Assembly: GCA_028724185.1 (NCBI GenBank)
Contig: JAQYDN010000023.1
Location: 1 to 55,933 of the forward strand
Reading direction: 5' to 3'
Origin: Bacillota bacterium
GTDB taxonomy: Bacteria; Bacillota; Clostridia; Tissierellales; Peptoniphilaceae
DNA length: 55,933 bases
Below the pieces are notes generated by a model that did no database searches, was not told where the DNA came from, and was given only the letters and a program-made list of their open reading frames with translations. The position numbers and the translations under genes are program-made. Of this stretch, positions 43,096 to 51,086 are shown piece by piece. The first letter of the stretch is position 1; each line of letters opens with the position of its first letter.

Positions 43096-44562
43096 ATGGA
43101 CTTATTTAATAAAAAGTTTACAATGATCTATCTTGAAGATCGGGTCTGTTATATAACGACATTCGATCGCGATGAGCAGAGTGAATCGCTTATTTCATTC
43201 GACATTCCCTATCACGTGATCGACGACGGGAGAATTGAAGACCCGTCTCAGTTACAGTACTTATTAAGGCAACAACTCGAAAAGGCAGGGCTACTGAAGT
43301 CGACCTGTCTTTTTATCGTGAACACGACCGATGCCGTTAGTCGCGCCATGCACGTACCGACGATGACGCAAAAAGAGATCGAGTCGCTCGTCGAAAACGA
43401 GAGCCCCAATTTGTTCGTTCAGGACTTGGACGATTATCGATTGGAATATGTCGATTTTGAGACCGGCGAGGATATGCACCACTTGTTGATTACAATTTGC
43501 GCCGAAGACTTGCTCCAAGGGTACTTCGACCTCGCGAGTGAGATGAAAATCAAGCTTGAAGGCGTGATCCCGTTTTCGACGCTTCTCATTCAGCACGCCC
43601 ATCGTCTGGGCGGCGGGCGCATCGGCCTTATGTCTTCGAGTCATCTCGGCTTTTACTACGCCAACGAGAACAGATACTACAGTCGAAGCGAAGATAACGA
43701 AGCCGTTCGAGAACTGATGGAGAGATATCGCATCGAATTTTCACACCTCGGTCGCCTTTACAAGGGTCAGTACGACGAACGCCTCGTCGAAATCGACCGG
43801 GACGCCTTTCAACGCGACTTGGAAGCGTCCTTTTTCGACGCGCTGTCACATATCGAGAATATGGGAGCGGATTTCGCCCTCGAGGATCGAAAGCTCTTGA
43901 CGGGTTCGATGGCCGAAAGCGGTCTGTACGATATGCTTACCTCGAGTAGGATGTATGCCGTCCTGCCCTTGAGGGACGTTTTTTCCGTGGCCTATGACAA
44001 CCGCGAAGTATTAAAGACCTTTCAGAAAAAAGAGCGAAGGAAGACCGGAAAGGGCTATCTCTTGCCGGTTATCGCCGTCGTGGCGGCTTTTGCGATCTTG
44101 ATCGGCACGTTCGTCTACGGCGAAAAGTTAAAACAGGAAAATAAACGGCTTATCGTCGAGTCGACGAAGCGGGAAGAAAGAGAAAATATCGAAAAAAATG
44201 CCCCGGCCCGGGAAAATGAAGACATCGCGGAGCTTATCTCCACGGTCAAATCATCTGTGCCGGACGAATTATCCGTGACGGGAATCAATTACGAGGACGG
44301 TATGTTGACGATATCGGGCGAAGGAAACGACGCCGCGGCCATCGAAACGTGGCGCGGGGAGCTCGAGACGACGCTCGGAAAAGACGTGACACAAGAGCCC
44401 TCGGCGACGATAGGCGACACGGTGTACTTCCAATTGTCTGTGGCGCTCAATCCCTCGTCGCAGGATACCTCGGATGCGCCCGAACATCCGAGCATGGATG
44501 AGGGCATTCAAGATCAGACGAACATCGCGCCATCCAACGACGGAGATGGAGACAGTATATAG
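43096..44562 (+). CDS. PilM-PilN fusion-like pilus assembly protein
   Basis: A 488-residue protein. Residues 1-~305 resemble PilM (actin-like fold), with 'VPTMTQKEIESLVENESPNLFV' matching the region of PilM where its inner-membrane contacts lie, but the usual N-terminal 'DIG' phosphate loop is not recognisable. A membrane segment at about residues 324-341 ('LLPVIAVVAAFAILIGTFV') is followed by a coiled coil and a ferredoxin-like domain as in PilN (residues ~375-455), and an acidic tail. In most species PilM and PilN are separate genes. The call rests on layout and position after pilD; ATG 43096 has a strong AGGAGGA. Confidence 0.75.
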   Translation: MDLFNKKFTMIYLEDRVCYITTFDRDEQSESLISFDIPYHVIDDGRIEDPSQLQYLLRQQLEKAGLLKSTCLFIVNTTDAVSRAMHVPTMTQKEIESLVENESPNLFVQDLDDYRLEYVDFETGEDMHHLLITICAEDLLQGYFDLASEMKIKLEGVIPFSTLLIQHAHRLGGGRIGLMSSSHLGFYYANENRYYSRSEDNEAVRELMERYRIEFSHLGRLYKGQYDERLVEIDRDAFQRDLEASFFDALSHIENMGADFALEDRKLLTGSMAESGLYDMLTSSRMYAVLPLRDVFSVAYDNREVLKTFQKKERRKTGKGYLLPVIAVVAAFAILIGTFVYGEKLKQENKRLIVESTKREERENIEKNAPARENEDIAELISTVKSSVPDELSVTGINYEDGMLTISGEGNDAAAIETWRGELETTLGKDVTQEPSATIGDTVYFQLSVALNPSSQDTSDAPEHPSMDEGIQDQTNIAPSNDGDGDSI

Positions 44563-44571
44563 GAGCGAGGA

Positions 44572-45573
44572 ATGAAGATTTATTCAGAAGTAGGTAAACT
44601 TTCAAACGAAGAGTTGGAGAAATTAATCCTATCGAAGCTTAAAAATACGCGACCCGAGGTGATCGGGTCGTCGTCGGTGGGAGAGGATACGGCGACGCTG
44701 GATTTAGGCGGCGATTACGCGGTTTTGAGCAGCGATCCGATCACGGGGGCCGTCGACAACTTGGGAAAACTCGCTATTTACATCAGCGTCAACGACGTGT
44801 CGACAAAATCCGCAGATGCCGTCGGTGTGCTGCTCACCTTGTTGCTTCCGGTTGATACGACCTCCGATGAGATCGAAAAGATCATGGCCGATGCGCAACA
44901 GGCGGCGGAAGACGTCGAGATGGATATCGTCGGCGGACACACCGAAATTACCGACGCCGTGACGAAACCGGTTATGATTTCGACGGTGATCGGACGCGTC
45001 AAAAAAGAAAATATGCCCGACATAAACCGCATCGAGGCGGGAGATGTCGTGGCGATGACTAAATATGCGGGGCTCGAGGGAACGGCCATTTTATGTAACG
45101 ATTTTCCTGAAAAACTTAGGAACATGGGCGAGGAGTTGCTCCTTTCGGGGCAAAATCTGGTCGAGGAATTAAGCGTCCAAACCGAAGGAGAAATGGCGGC
45201 GGCATATCGCGTCGGCTATATGCACGATGTGACCGAAGGCGGCATCGAGGGAGCTATTTGGGAAGCGTCGCAATTGATCGGAAAGGGCATGCGTTTAAAT
45301 AGGAAGGATATCCCCGTACACGATGCGACCCGAGCGCTCGAATCGATGATCGACGTCGATATCTATCGCTTGATCTCCTCGGGATCGATGCTCGTCGTCT
45401 TGTCTGCCGATAAATTTTGCGAGATGAAGCGCGAGCTCGATGCGGAGGGTATTTTATTTACGAAAATCGGCGAGATTACCGAAAAAAAGGACGTCGTCTT
45501 CGTCGGAGAAGAGGGCGGCATCGACGCGCCGAGATCGGACGAATTGTATTCCGCCATCGCTCAATTACAATAA
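44572..45573 (+). CDS. AIR synthase-related protein (HypE-like)
   Basis: A 333-residue protein of the PurM/ThiL/HypE/SelD fold. The ATP-binding N-terminus has 'SVGEDTATLDLG' and 'SSDPITGAVDNLGKLAIYISVNDV'; 'MDIVGGHTEITDAV' and 'HDVTEGGIEGAIWE' are HypE-like. The C-terminal Pro-Arg-x-Cys tail that HypE needs for cyanide transfer is absent, so it is not an ordinary hydrogenase maturation protein, and no other hyp gene is near. The Cys/Sec of SelD is also missing. Function unknown; it starts 10 nt after the PilM-PilN gene, and may be co-transcribed with it. Confidence 0.8.
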   Translation: MKIYSEVGKLSNEELEKLILSKLKNTRPEVIGSSSVGEDTATLDLGGDYAVLSSDPITGAVDNLGKLAIYISVNDVSTKSADAVGVLLTLLLPVDTTSDEIEKIMADAQQAAEDVEMDIVGGHTEITDAVTKPVMISTVIGRVKKENMPDINRIEAGDVVAMTKYAGLEGTAILCNDFPEKLRNMGEELLLSGQNLVEELSVQTEGEMAAAYRVGYMHDVTEGGIEGAIWEASQLIGKGMRLNRKDIPVHDATRALESMIDVDIYRLISSGSMLVVLSADKFCEMKRELDAEGILFTKIGEITEKKDVVFVGEEGGIDAPRSDELYSAIAQLQ

Positions 45574-45594
45574 AGTTACAAATACGCGGCGGCG

Positions 45595-45623
45595 TTGACT
45601 TTATGGGGAATCGGATTCATAAT
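45595..45623 (+). promoter_or_regulatory. Promoter of the amidase gene
   Basis: TTGACT at 45595-45600 and CATAAT at 45618-45623 with a 17-nt spacer. An imperfect inverted repeat (45570-45604) overlaps the -35 box. Confidence 0.7.
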
Positions 45624-45664
45624 AAATGGTGACAAAGTGTTACTTATTACATGAGGAGGTTCTC

Positions 45665-46888
45665 TTGAAACGATTTTTTAAAAGCCTTGTCTTGAGCTTG
45701 GCTCTGATCATGGGCGTGGCGTCGTTCGCTCATGCACAAAGCTCAAGGGTACAGATAAAGACAAACGGTCAAAAGAGAAATGTCGCCACGGCGAACGTCA
45801 AGGTGAACGGATTCGACTTGTATTCCCCATACGACGCTTACCTCGACGAAAATCGGACGTTCGTTCCGATTCGCGAATTGACGGAGCTGATGGGAGCCGA
45901 CGTCAAATGGGATCAACGGACGAAATCCGTGTTGATTCGCTTAAATAACCAAGACGTTAAGTTAAAAATCAACAGTCGCATCGTCTATGTCGACGGGAAA
46001 AAGACACAGATGGATGCCGCATCGATCCCGCGTCTTACGCAATACATCGATCAAAAGGGCGCTTGTAAGACCATGGTTCCGCTGCGTTTCTTGTCGGAAT
46101 CGCTCGGATTTAACGTCGATTGGGACAAGGACGGACGGCTCGCGAGCATTTCAAACGGCGTAGTGGAGGCTCCGAACAATCAAGGCGAAGCGGCACCCCA
46201 GCCGAACGAAGATCCTCAAGAGACACCGTCTCAACCCGATAAAGATCCGGGCGTCGTTCCGGAAGATCCGGCGCCGCAGGAAAACCCCCAAGTTGAACCT
46301 CAAAAACCCGATCGCTCGAAGACGACCGTCGTCCTTGATGCGGGTCACGGCGGACACGACAGCGGAGCCGTCGGAGTCGACGGGACGGCGGAAAAGACGT
46401 TGGCGCTTCGCCTCGCTAAAAAGGTCGAGGCCTCGCTCAAACAAGAAGGCTACAACGTCATCATGACGCGAACGCGCGACGAGTATCCCGAATTGTACGA
46501 GCGCTCGAAACTCGCCAATGACGCAAACGCCGCTATCTTTTTGAGCATGCACTTTAACTCGGCCGGCAGTTCGAAAGCCTACGGTATCGAAGTGCTCTAC
46601 GCCTCCGAAAAAGACGTCAGTCGAAAGAAAGAGGCGGGCGATCAGACGCGTTTAGCCAACGAGGTGTTGGATTCCGTTATCAAAGAAACGGGCATGCATA
46701 ATCGCGGTATTAAGAATCGCCCCGAACTCGCGGTTCTTCGCACGACTAATATGTCCGCCGTGTTAGTTGAAGGCGGATTTATGTCGAATCCGGACGAAAT
46801 GGCGGAGATTAAGACCGACGCTTATCTCGACAAGTTGGCGCGAGGCATCGTCGAAGGCATTAAAAATTACGATCAAAAATATCTGTAA
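45665..46888 (+). CDS. Secreted N-acetylmuramoyl-L-alanine amidase with copper amine oxidase-like N domain
   Basis: A 407-residue wall hydrolase. Signal peptide 1-24 ('LVLSLALIMGVASFAHA'), then a copper amine oxidase N-terminal-like domain (residues ~40-155, 'TFVPIRELTELMGADVKWD' and 'MVPLRFLSESLGFNVDWD' repeats), which in Clostridia is thought to be a wall-associated module, a Pro/Glu-rich linker (~160-215), and a C-terminal Amidase_3 domain. The latter has zinc ligand H228 in 'DAGHGGHDSG', 'LSMHFNS' and the catalytic Glu in 'VLVEGGFMSN'. TTG 45665 follows GAGGAGG by 5 nt; upstream codons belong to the promoter region. It cleaves peptide stems from glycan strands. Confidence 0.93.
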   Translation: MKRFFKSLVLSLALIMGVASFAHAQSSRVQIKTNGQKRNVATANVKVNGFDLYSPYDAYLDENRTFVPIRELTELMGADVKWDQRTKSVLIRLNNQDVKLKINSRIVYVDGKKTQMDAASIPRLTQYIDQKGACKTMVPLRFLSESLGFNVDWDKDGRLASISNGVVEAPNNQGEAAPQPNEDPQETPSQPDKDPGVVPEDPAPQENPQVEPQKPDRSKTTVVLDAGHGGHDSGAVGVDGTAEKTLALRLAKKVEASLKQEGYNVIMTRTRDEYPELYERSKLANDANAAIFLSMHFNSAGSSKAYGIEVLYASEKDVSRKKEAGDQTRLANEVLDSVIKETGMHNRGIKNRPELAVLRTTNMSAVLVEGGFMSNPDEMAEIKTDAYLDKLARGIVEGIKNYDQKYL

Positions 46889-46916
46889 GGAAGGTGGAGA
46901 ACCTTCCTTTTATTTT
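46887..46916 (+). terminator. Terminator or attenuator between the amidase gene and rdgB
   Basis: AAGGAAGGT (46887-46895) pairs with ACCTTCCTT (46901-46909), loop GGAGA, followed by a T-rich tract to 46916. The rdgB ribosome binding site starts a few bases later. Confidence 0.75.
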
Positions 46917-46929
46917 TAAAGGAGAACCT

Positions 46930-47508
46930 ATGAGAATCATCGTATCGACGGACAATGTAAATAAGTTGAGAGAAATAAGAGAACTGCTCGGCGACGACGT
47001 CGAGTTATTGACCAAGAGCGACGCGGGTTACGGCGACGTGCACCCGATCGAGGACGGCGAGACGCTCGAAGAAAACGCCTTAATCAAGGTCGAATCCATC
47101 GAAGGGGACGAGGGAGACGTCGTCATCGGCGACGATACGGGGTTGTTCGTCAATGCGCTGGACGGTCGCCCCGGCGTGCACTCCGCGCGCTATGCGGGTG
47201 AAGAACACGACGATGCGGCCAATCGGGCGCTGTTATTGAAAGAGATGGAAGATACCATCGACCGGTCCGCCTACTTTAAGACGGTTATCGCGGTTAAGCG
47301 AGGAGATGCCGTCTATACGGTGGAAGGCGTATGCCCGGGACAAATTTTAATGGGCGAAAAGGGAGAGAACGGCTTCGGCTACGATCCGCTTTTTGTCCCC
47401 GAAGGCTACGACGAGACCTTTGCCGAAATGACGGAGGAAGAAAAAAATAAAATCAGCCACAGAGGGCGGGCGCTGCGCGCGTTTATCGACTCCTTGGAAT
47501 TGAAATAA
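46930..47508 (+). CDS. rdgB: Non-canonical purine NTP pyrophosphatase (RdgB/HAM1 family)
   Basis: Hydrolyses ITP, XTP and dITP to keep deaminated purines out of nucleic acids. The 192-residue protein has 'STDNVNKLREIRELL', 'ETLEENALIKVESI', 'IGDDTGLFVNALDGRPGVHSARYAG', 'GFGYDPLFVP' and 'NKISHRGRALRAF', all family signatures. ATG 46930 follows AAAGGAGA; the in-frame GTG at 46894 lies in the upstream hairpin and is not the start. Confidence 0.95.
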   Translation: MRIIVSTDNVNKLREIRELLGDDVELLTKSDAGYGDVHPIEDGETLEENALIKVESIEGDEGDVVIGDDTGLFVNALDGRPGVHSARYAGEEHDDAANRALLLKEMEDTIDRSAYFKTVIAVKRGDAVYTVEGVCPGQILMGEKGENGFGYDPLFVPEGYDETFAEMTEEEKNKISHRGRALRAFIDSLELK

Positions 47509-47514
47509 AAACAT

Positions 47515-47543
47515 TTGACAATGTCTTAAAATGATGTTAATAT
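47515..47543 (+). promoter_or_regulatory. Promoter of the tRNA-His/tRNA-Leu unit
   Basis: TTGACA at 47515-47520 with TAATAT 17 nt downstream at 47538-47543. It begins 6 nt after the rdgB stop and 21 nt before tRNA-His. Confidence 0.75.
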
Positions 47544-47563
47544 ATATCCATCGTCATTTTTGT

Positions 47564-47641
47564 GGTGGGTATGGCCTAGTAGGTTAAGGCGCCAGATTGT
47601 GGTCCTGGAGATCGTGGGTTCGATTCCCACTATCCACCCCA
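47564..47641 (+). tRNA. tRNA-His (GTG)
   Basis: A complete cloverleaf: acceptor GTGGGTA (47565-47571) pairs with TATCCAC (47631-47637), the T arm contains GGTTCGATTCC, and the anticodon GTG is at 47599-47601. The extra G-1 of tRNA-His is encoded (47564), facing C73, and CCA is encoded at 47639-47641. The last pair of the anticodon stem is an A-C mismatch. Confidence 0.96.
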
Positions 47642-47658
47642 TAATCCACTAGGATTTA

Positions 47659-47674
47659 ACTCGCTTAAGCGAGT
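47659..47674. repeat. 16-nt perfect palindrome between the two tRNA genes
   Basis: ACTCGCTTAAGCGAGT is its own reverse complement. It lies between tRNA-His and tRNA-Leu, probably a hairpin in the precursor that separates the two tRNAs for processing. Confidence 0.6.
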
Positions 47675-47676
47675 AA

Positions 47677-47760
47677 GCAGGAATGGCGGAATTGGCAGAC
47701 GCGCTAGACTTAGGATCTAGTGTCTTTGACGTGGGGGTTCAAGTCCTCTTTCCTGCACCA
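47677..47760 (+). tRNA. tRNA-Leu (TAG)
   Basis: A class II tRNA with a long variable arm (TGTCTTTGACG region), acceptor GCAGGAA pairing with TTCCTGC, anticodon stem CTAGA/TCTAG, anticodon TAG at 47711-47713 and encoded CCA at 47758-47760. Its U34 makes it a likely substrate of the TrhP/TrmR wobble modification. Confidence 0.97.
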
Positions 47761-47806
47761 AGACGATCTCACTGGCAAACAGTATTGAAATTGCACAGTC
47801 GAGCTT

Positions 47807-47845
47807 AAACGACACTTTAGACACTTTCTAGAGTGTCGTTTTTTT
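47807..47845 (+). terminator. Terminator of the tRNA unit
   Basis: AAACGACACT (47807-47816) pairs with AGTGTCGTTT (47832-47841), with seven T at the end. Confidence 0.9.
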
Positions 47846-47876
47846 ATGACTTTATTTCATAATAATCTTATGCAAT

Positions 47877-47905
47877 AGTAAAAGGGAGTCGAATTCGGCT
47901 CCCTT
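47877..47905 (-). terminator. Terminator of the reverse-strand gene
   Basis: A 10-bp hairpin (47882-47891 with 47896-47905, one G-T, AATT loop) is followed on the - strand by a short TTTT. It sits back-to-back with the tRNA terminator. Confidence 0.7.
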
Positions 47906-47943
47906 AAAATAATTAGAATATTAAGTTTGGCTGCTGGATGCTG

Positions 47944-48930
47944 CTATTCATGTGAGATGCTTGATAAAATAGGTTGTAGATCTTCTTTTTTAACTTTATC
48001 CAGCTCGACAATCCTTGCTTTAGAGAGAGCTCTACGCTCCAGTTCTGCACATTCTTCGGGATTACACATCCATCGAGTCGGAGGGTAGTAAACTGTAATG
48101 GTGCCGTCGTAATTAGGGGCGTAGTCTATTGTCGTCATATTGGCTGAAAAGGTATCGTTATACAAGCTAGTGACGTGTCGAGGCCATGTTAAACTATCTT
48201 CGGAATATGTATTTATCGGTGAACCTTTAAATTGAATTGTTCGGGCGATCGCTCCATTTTCAAGGGAGGCCTCGCCTGCCCCACTTACGTACGCATAGTG
48301 TGTTTGAATATTGAACATCGTCAACCATACGATGGCCGCTTCGACATCTTTGTTGCTATAACCGATAAAGTATTTAGAGTCTCGCTCGCTGTTTGCCAGC
48401 TCAAATTCCATTTGCTTTGACAAGGGGAGTGCAGAGAGTTTGCCATCGTATAAATATTCGGGGACGATCGTTCCCGGCGGAACAATGACTTTGGGTGCGG
48501 TATATCCTTCTCCTATAATCACCGTGCGGTTTATCGAGTCCCAGTCAACTTGTTGGCTAAATGCTTCTGCGATAAAACGTAATGGCACGAATGTTCTATT
48601 GTTAATAATTCGTGCTGGCGTGTCCATTTTTTTGTTACTTCCTTTTACGAGGGCGTCGCGGCTACCGACGGCAAGCAATACATTATCGCTAGATGAAGTT
48701 TTTGAAGTGATCGAAATAGTTCGATCTCTATCATCCCACGTAACTTTATAGCCGAGTTCTTCGGAAATAAAGCGGATGGGAACTAATGTGCGATTGTTTT
48801 GAATAATGGGTGGTACATCCGAATTGACATAGTCGCCGTCGACCCATAATTGAACGGGTTTTTGAGCATATGCCGGGATGGAAATAGACAGCAATATAAG
48901 TATACCGATCCATAACTTAACTTTTTTCAT
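47944..48930 (-). CDS. Secreted protein with copper amine oxidase N-terminal-like domain
   Basis: A 328-residue protein, the only gene on the - strand. Signal peptide 1-22 ('LWIGILILLSISIPAYA'), then a copper amine oxidase N-like domain (about 28-140) with twin motifs 'TLVPIRFISEELGYKVTWD' and 'TFVPLRFIAEAFSQQVDWD', the same module as in the amidase at 45665. The remainder (about 150-328) is unrecognised, with two close cysteines in 'WMCNPEECAELE' that could bind metal or form a disulfide. AAAGGATG precedes its ATG. No catalytic residues of true amine oxidases are present, so no oxidase function is implied. It is more AT-rich than neighbours and sits between tRNA genes and plsX, which may mean it was acquired. 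Confidence 0.85.
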   Translation of the reverse strand: MKKVKLWIGILILLSISIPAYAQKPVQLWVDGDYVNSDVPPIIQNNRTLVPIRFISEELGYKVTWDDRDRTISITSKTSSSDNVLLAVGSRDALVKGSNKKMDTPARIINNRTFVPLRFIAEAFSQQVDWDSINRTVIIGEGYTAPKVIVPPGTIVPEYLYDGKLSALPLSKQMEFELANSERDSKYFIGYSNKDVEAAIVWLTMFNIQTHYAYVSGAGEASLENGAIARTIQFKGSPINTYSEDSLTWPRHVTSLYNDTFSANMTTIDYAPNYDGTITVYYPPTRWMCNPEECAELERRALSKARIVELDKVKKEDLQPILSSISHE

Positions 48931-48973
48931 ATGTCATCCTTTCAATAGCATCGGGAGGTTCTTCTACAATCTC

Positions 48974-48982
48974 AGTATATCA
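48974..48982 (-). promoter_or_regulatory. Extended -10 promoter of the reverse-strand gene
   Basis: On the - strand TGATATACT gives an extended -10 about 45 nt before the start codon; the -35 is poor. Confidence 0.5.
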
Positions 48983-49146
48983 GGTTACCGTAAAGAATTA
49001 GCGAAAGGTATCAATATTTTTTTACTACAACAACGTATAAAAGAGATTGATATGAAGATATATAACGGAGTCGTTTACAGAAGGTCTTATGATATAGTGA
49101 TATATAGGTACAGAGTTTGTAGTAAGGGTATTTTAAGCACGGAAAG

Positions 49147-49176
49147 TTGAAGAGATTCGACGGTTTATATTACAAT
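49147..49176 (+). promoter_or_regulatory. Promoter of the plsX unit
   Basis: TTGAAG at 49147-49152 and TACAAT at 49171-49176, spacer 18 nt, leaving a ~55-nt leader. Confidence 0.55.
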
Positions 49177-49236
49177 AAGGAAGATAGAAAACGAACGTAT
49201 CGAACGAATGAATGTCTTTATATAAAGGGGAAAGTT

Positions 49237-50169
49237 ATGAAAATAGCATATGATTGTCAAGGCGGCGACCATGCGCCGCATGCGATTGTAAGAGGCGCTT
49301 TAAAGGCGAAGACGGAGGATATCGAACCGGTCTTTTACGGAGATCGCGACGCGTTGATCGAAATCGACGGGGTCGATCCGGAGCACATCGTCCACTGCAG
49401 CGAGTCGATTCTTCAGGAGGAAAGCCCCGTCGTCGCCATTCGAAGGAAGAAAGACAGCGCCATCGTCCGCGCGCTCGCCGACCTGAAAAAAGGAGAGGTC
49501 GACGGCGTCGTCAGCGCGGGCAGTACGGGCGCGCTGCTCGCGGGCGGAATGTTTATCGTTAAGCGAAAGGAAGGCGTCGAACGCGCGGCGCTTCCCGTCA
49601 TATTAAAGGTGGGTTCTCAAACGAAGCTGCTGCTCGACGTCGGCGCCAACGTGGACGTGGATCCGTCGACGCTCTTGAGTTTCGGTCATATGGGACGTGA
49701 TTATTTAAGGCGCGTCGAAGGCGTCGAAGACCCGACGGTTTCTTTATTGAATATAGGAACGGAAGAGGGCAAGGGCAACAGACAAGTTAAGGAAGCGTAC
49801 GAATTGTTTAAGGAGTCTATGCCGAATTTCGTGGGCAATGTGGAGGCGCGCGACGTCTTGTTTAAGAGTCCGGATGTCATCGTAAGCGACGGATTTTCGG
49901 GCAATATTTTGTTGAAGGGCATGGAGGGCGTCATCGGTTACGTCCAGGAATCGATCAAGACGCAGCTCGCGGGCGACATGCCCTCGGATGTCAAGCGACA
50001 AATTGTGGATATCATGCGAAACATGCTCGGTCAATTGGACTATCAACGCTACGGGGGTGTGCCATTATTGGGGCTTGAAAAACCGGTATTTAAAGTGCAC
50101 GGTTCGTCGGACGAACAGGCGATCGTGGCGGCGACCGAGCGTTTAGTTAAGATGGTTCAGACGATGTAG
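49237..50169 (+). CDS. plsX: Phosphate acyltransferase PlsX
   Basis: Converts acyl-ACP to acyl-phosphate, the first step of phospholipid synthesis in Firmicutes. The 310-residue protein begins 'MKIAYDCQGGDHAPHAIVRGAL', then 'SAGSTGALLAGGMFIV', 'LLDVGANVDVDPSTLLSFG', 'LLNIGTEEGKGN' and 'DVIVSDGFSGNILLKGMEG'. ATG 49237 is chosen for its GGGG-rich ribosome binding site and family N-terminus; in-frame codons back to 49147 belong to the leader. acpP, encoding its substrate carrier, follows. Confidence 0.96.
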   Translation: MKIAYDCQGGDHAPHAIVRGALKAKTEDIEPVFYGDRDALIEIDGVDPEHIVHCSESILQEESPVVAIRRKKDSAIVRALADLKKGEVDGVVSAGSTGALLAGGMFIVKRKEGVERAALPVILKVGSQTKLLLDVGANVDVDPSTLLSFGHMGRDYLRRVEGVEDPTVSLLNIGTEEGKGNRQVKEAYELFKESMPNFVGNVEARDVLFKSPDVIVSDGFSGNILLKGMEGVIGYVQESIKTQLAGDMPSDVKRQIVDIMRNMLGQLDYQRYGGVPLLGLEKPVFKVHGSSDEQAIVAATERLVKMVQTM

Positions 50170-50187
50170 GGAGTGGAGGTAGTGATT

Positions 50188-50415
50188 ATGAGAGATAGAA
50201 TATTGCAAATTATTTCCGAACAAGTAAATCGGGACGTTGAAGATCTCGATCCGAAGATGAACTTCGTCGACGACTTGAATATGGATTCGATCGAACTCGT
50301 AGAGTTGATTATGAGTATCGAAGACGAGTTCGAGATCGAACTCGACGAAGACAAGTTGGAAGACCTTCATACGATCGGTGATGTATTGGAACTGGCCGAG
50401 GAGTATGATCAGTAG
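50188..50415 (+). CDS. acpP: Acyl carrier protein
   Basis: A 75-residue acidic carrier. The phosphopantetheine serine is in 'LNMDSIELVELIM' (here DSI rather than the common DSL). ATG 50188 lies 7 nt after GGAGGT (50175-50180). It lies between plsX and rnc, a classic arrangement; its stop codon shares a base with the rnc GTG. Confidence 0.95.
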   Translation: MRDRILQIISEQVNRDVEDLDPKMNFVDDLNMDSIELVELIMSIEDEFEIELDEDKLEDLHTIGDVLELAEEYDQ

Positions 50416-51086
50416 TGGATTGGTCGCGACTGCAAGACATTATCGGCGTTCGCTTTAAGGACACGTCGCTCTTGGCGAAGGCGTTTACACATAAGACTTT
50501 TGCGCGCGAGAAACACGTGGAATCGTACGAGCGGCTCGAGTTTTTAGGCGACAGTCTCATTAATTTCATCGTAGGGGACTATTTGTTTCGGCTCGACTCG
50601 GAAGACGAGGGAACGCTCACGAAACGTCGCGCCGCGCTGGTGTGCGGAAAGGCGCTAAAGCAGGCAGCGGAGGCGCTGTCGCTCAATCAATTTCTCTTAA
50701 TGGGAAGAGAATTGAAAGAGGATGAGAAATTTAATATGCACAGCGACGACCTGTACGAGGCGCTCGTCGCGGCGATTTATCTGGATGCAGGCCTTGACGA
50801 GGCGCGAGATTTCGTCGTTCGCACGCTGATTCACAGCGATATCCTCATGGAAATGGATTATAAGTCGAAGCTGCAGGAGACGTTGCAAAAGGAATATCGA
50901 GATAATGTCTTGTCGTATACGACCCGCGAGATCAATCCCCACGCACTGGGCGATGAGGATCGCTTCGAGGCGAGCGTCTACGTGTCCGAGAAGAAATGTG
51001 CGACGGGACGGGGAAGAAATAAGAAGCGGGCCGAGAACGACGCGGCGAAGCACTTGCTCCGGAGATTGGACCATGGCCAAGCGTAA
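50415..51086 (+). CDS. rnc: Ribonuclease III
   Basis: Double-strand-specific endoribonuclease for rRNA precursor and mRNA processing. The 223-residue protein has the catalytic signature 'ERLEFLGDSLINFIVGDYLF' and 'DLYEALVAAIYLDAG', then a double-stranded RNA binding domain from about residue 155 ('DYKSKLQETLQKEY' to 'GRNKKRAENDAAKHLLRRL'). GTG 50415 overlaps the acpP stop by one base. It overlaps the radical SAM gene by 14 nt. Confidence 0.96.
   Translation: MDWSRLQDIIGVRFKDTSLLAKAFTHKTFAREKHVESYERLEFLGDSLINFIVGDYLFRLDSEDEGTLTKRRAALVCGKALKQAAEALSLNQFLLMGRELKEDEKFNMHSDDLYEALVAAIYLDAGLDEARDFVVRTLIHSDILMEMDYKSKLQETLQKEYRDNVLSYTTREINPHALGDEDRFEASVYVSEKKCATGRGRNKKRAENDAAKHLLRRLDHGQA

Larger units (their letters stand above)
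48931..49236. other. Divergent intergenic region between the reverse-strand gene and plsX
   Basis: Holds the - strand promoter (48974-48982) and the plsX promoter (49147-49176). Between them is AT-rich sequence with no credible gene. The fapR, ylbN and rpmF genes that often precede plsX in Firmicutes are not here. Confidence 0.6.

Noticed and set aside
48232-48751. Forward-strand open frames within the - strand secreted gene
   Set aside because: Shorter, without ribosome binding sites; the - strand frame has a signal peptide and domain match.
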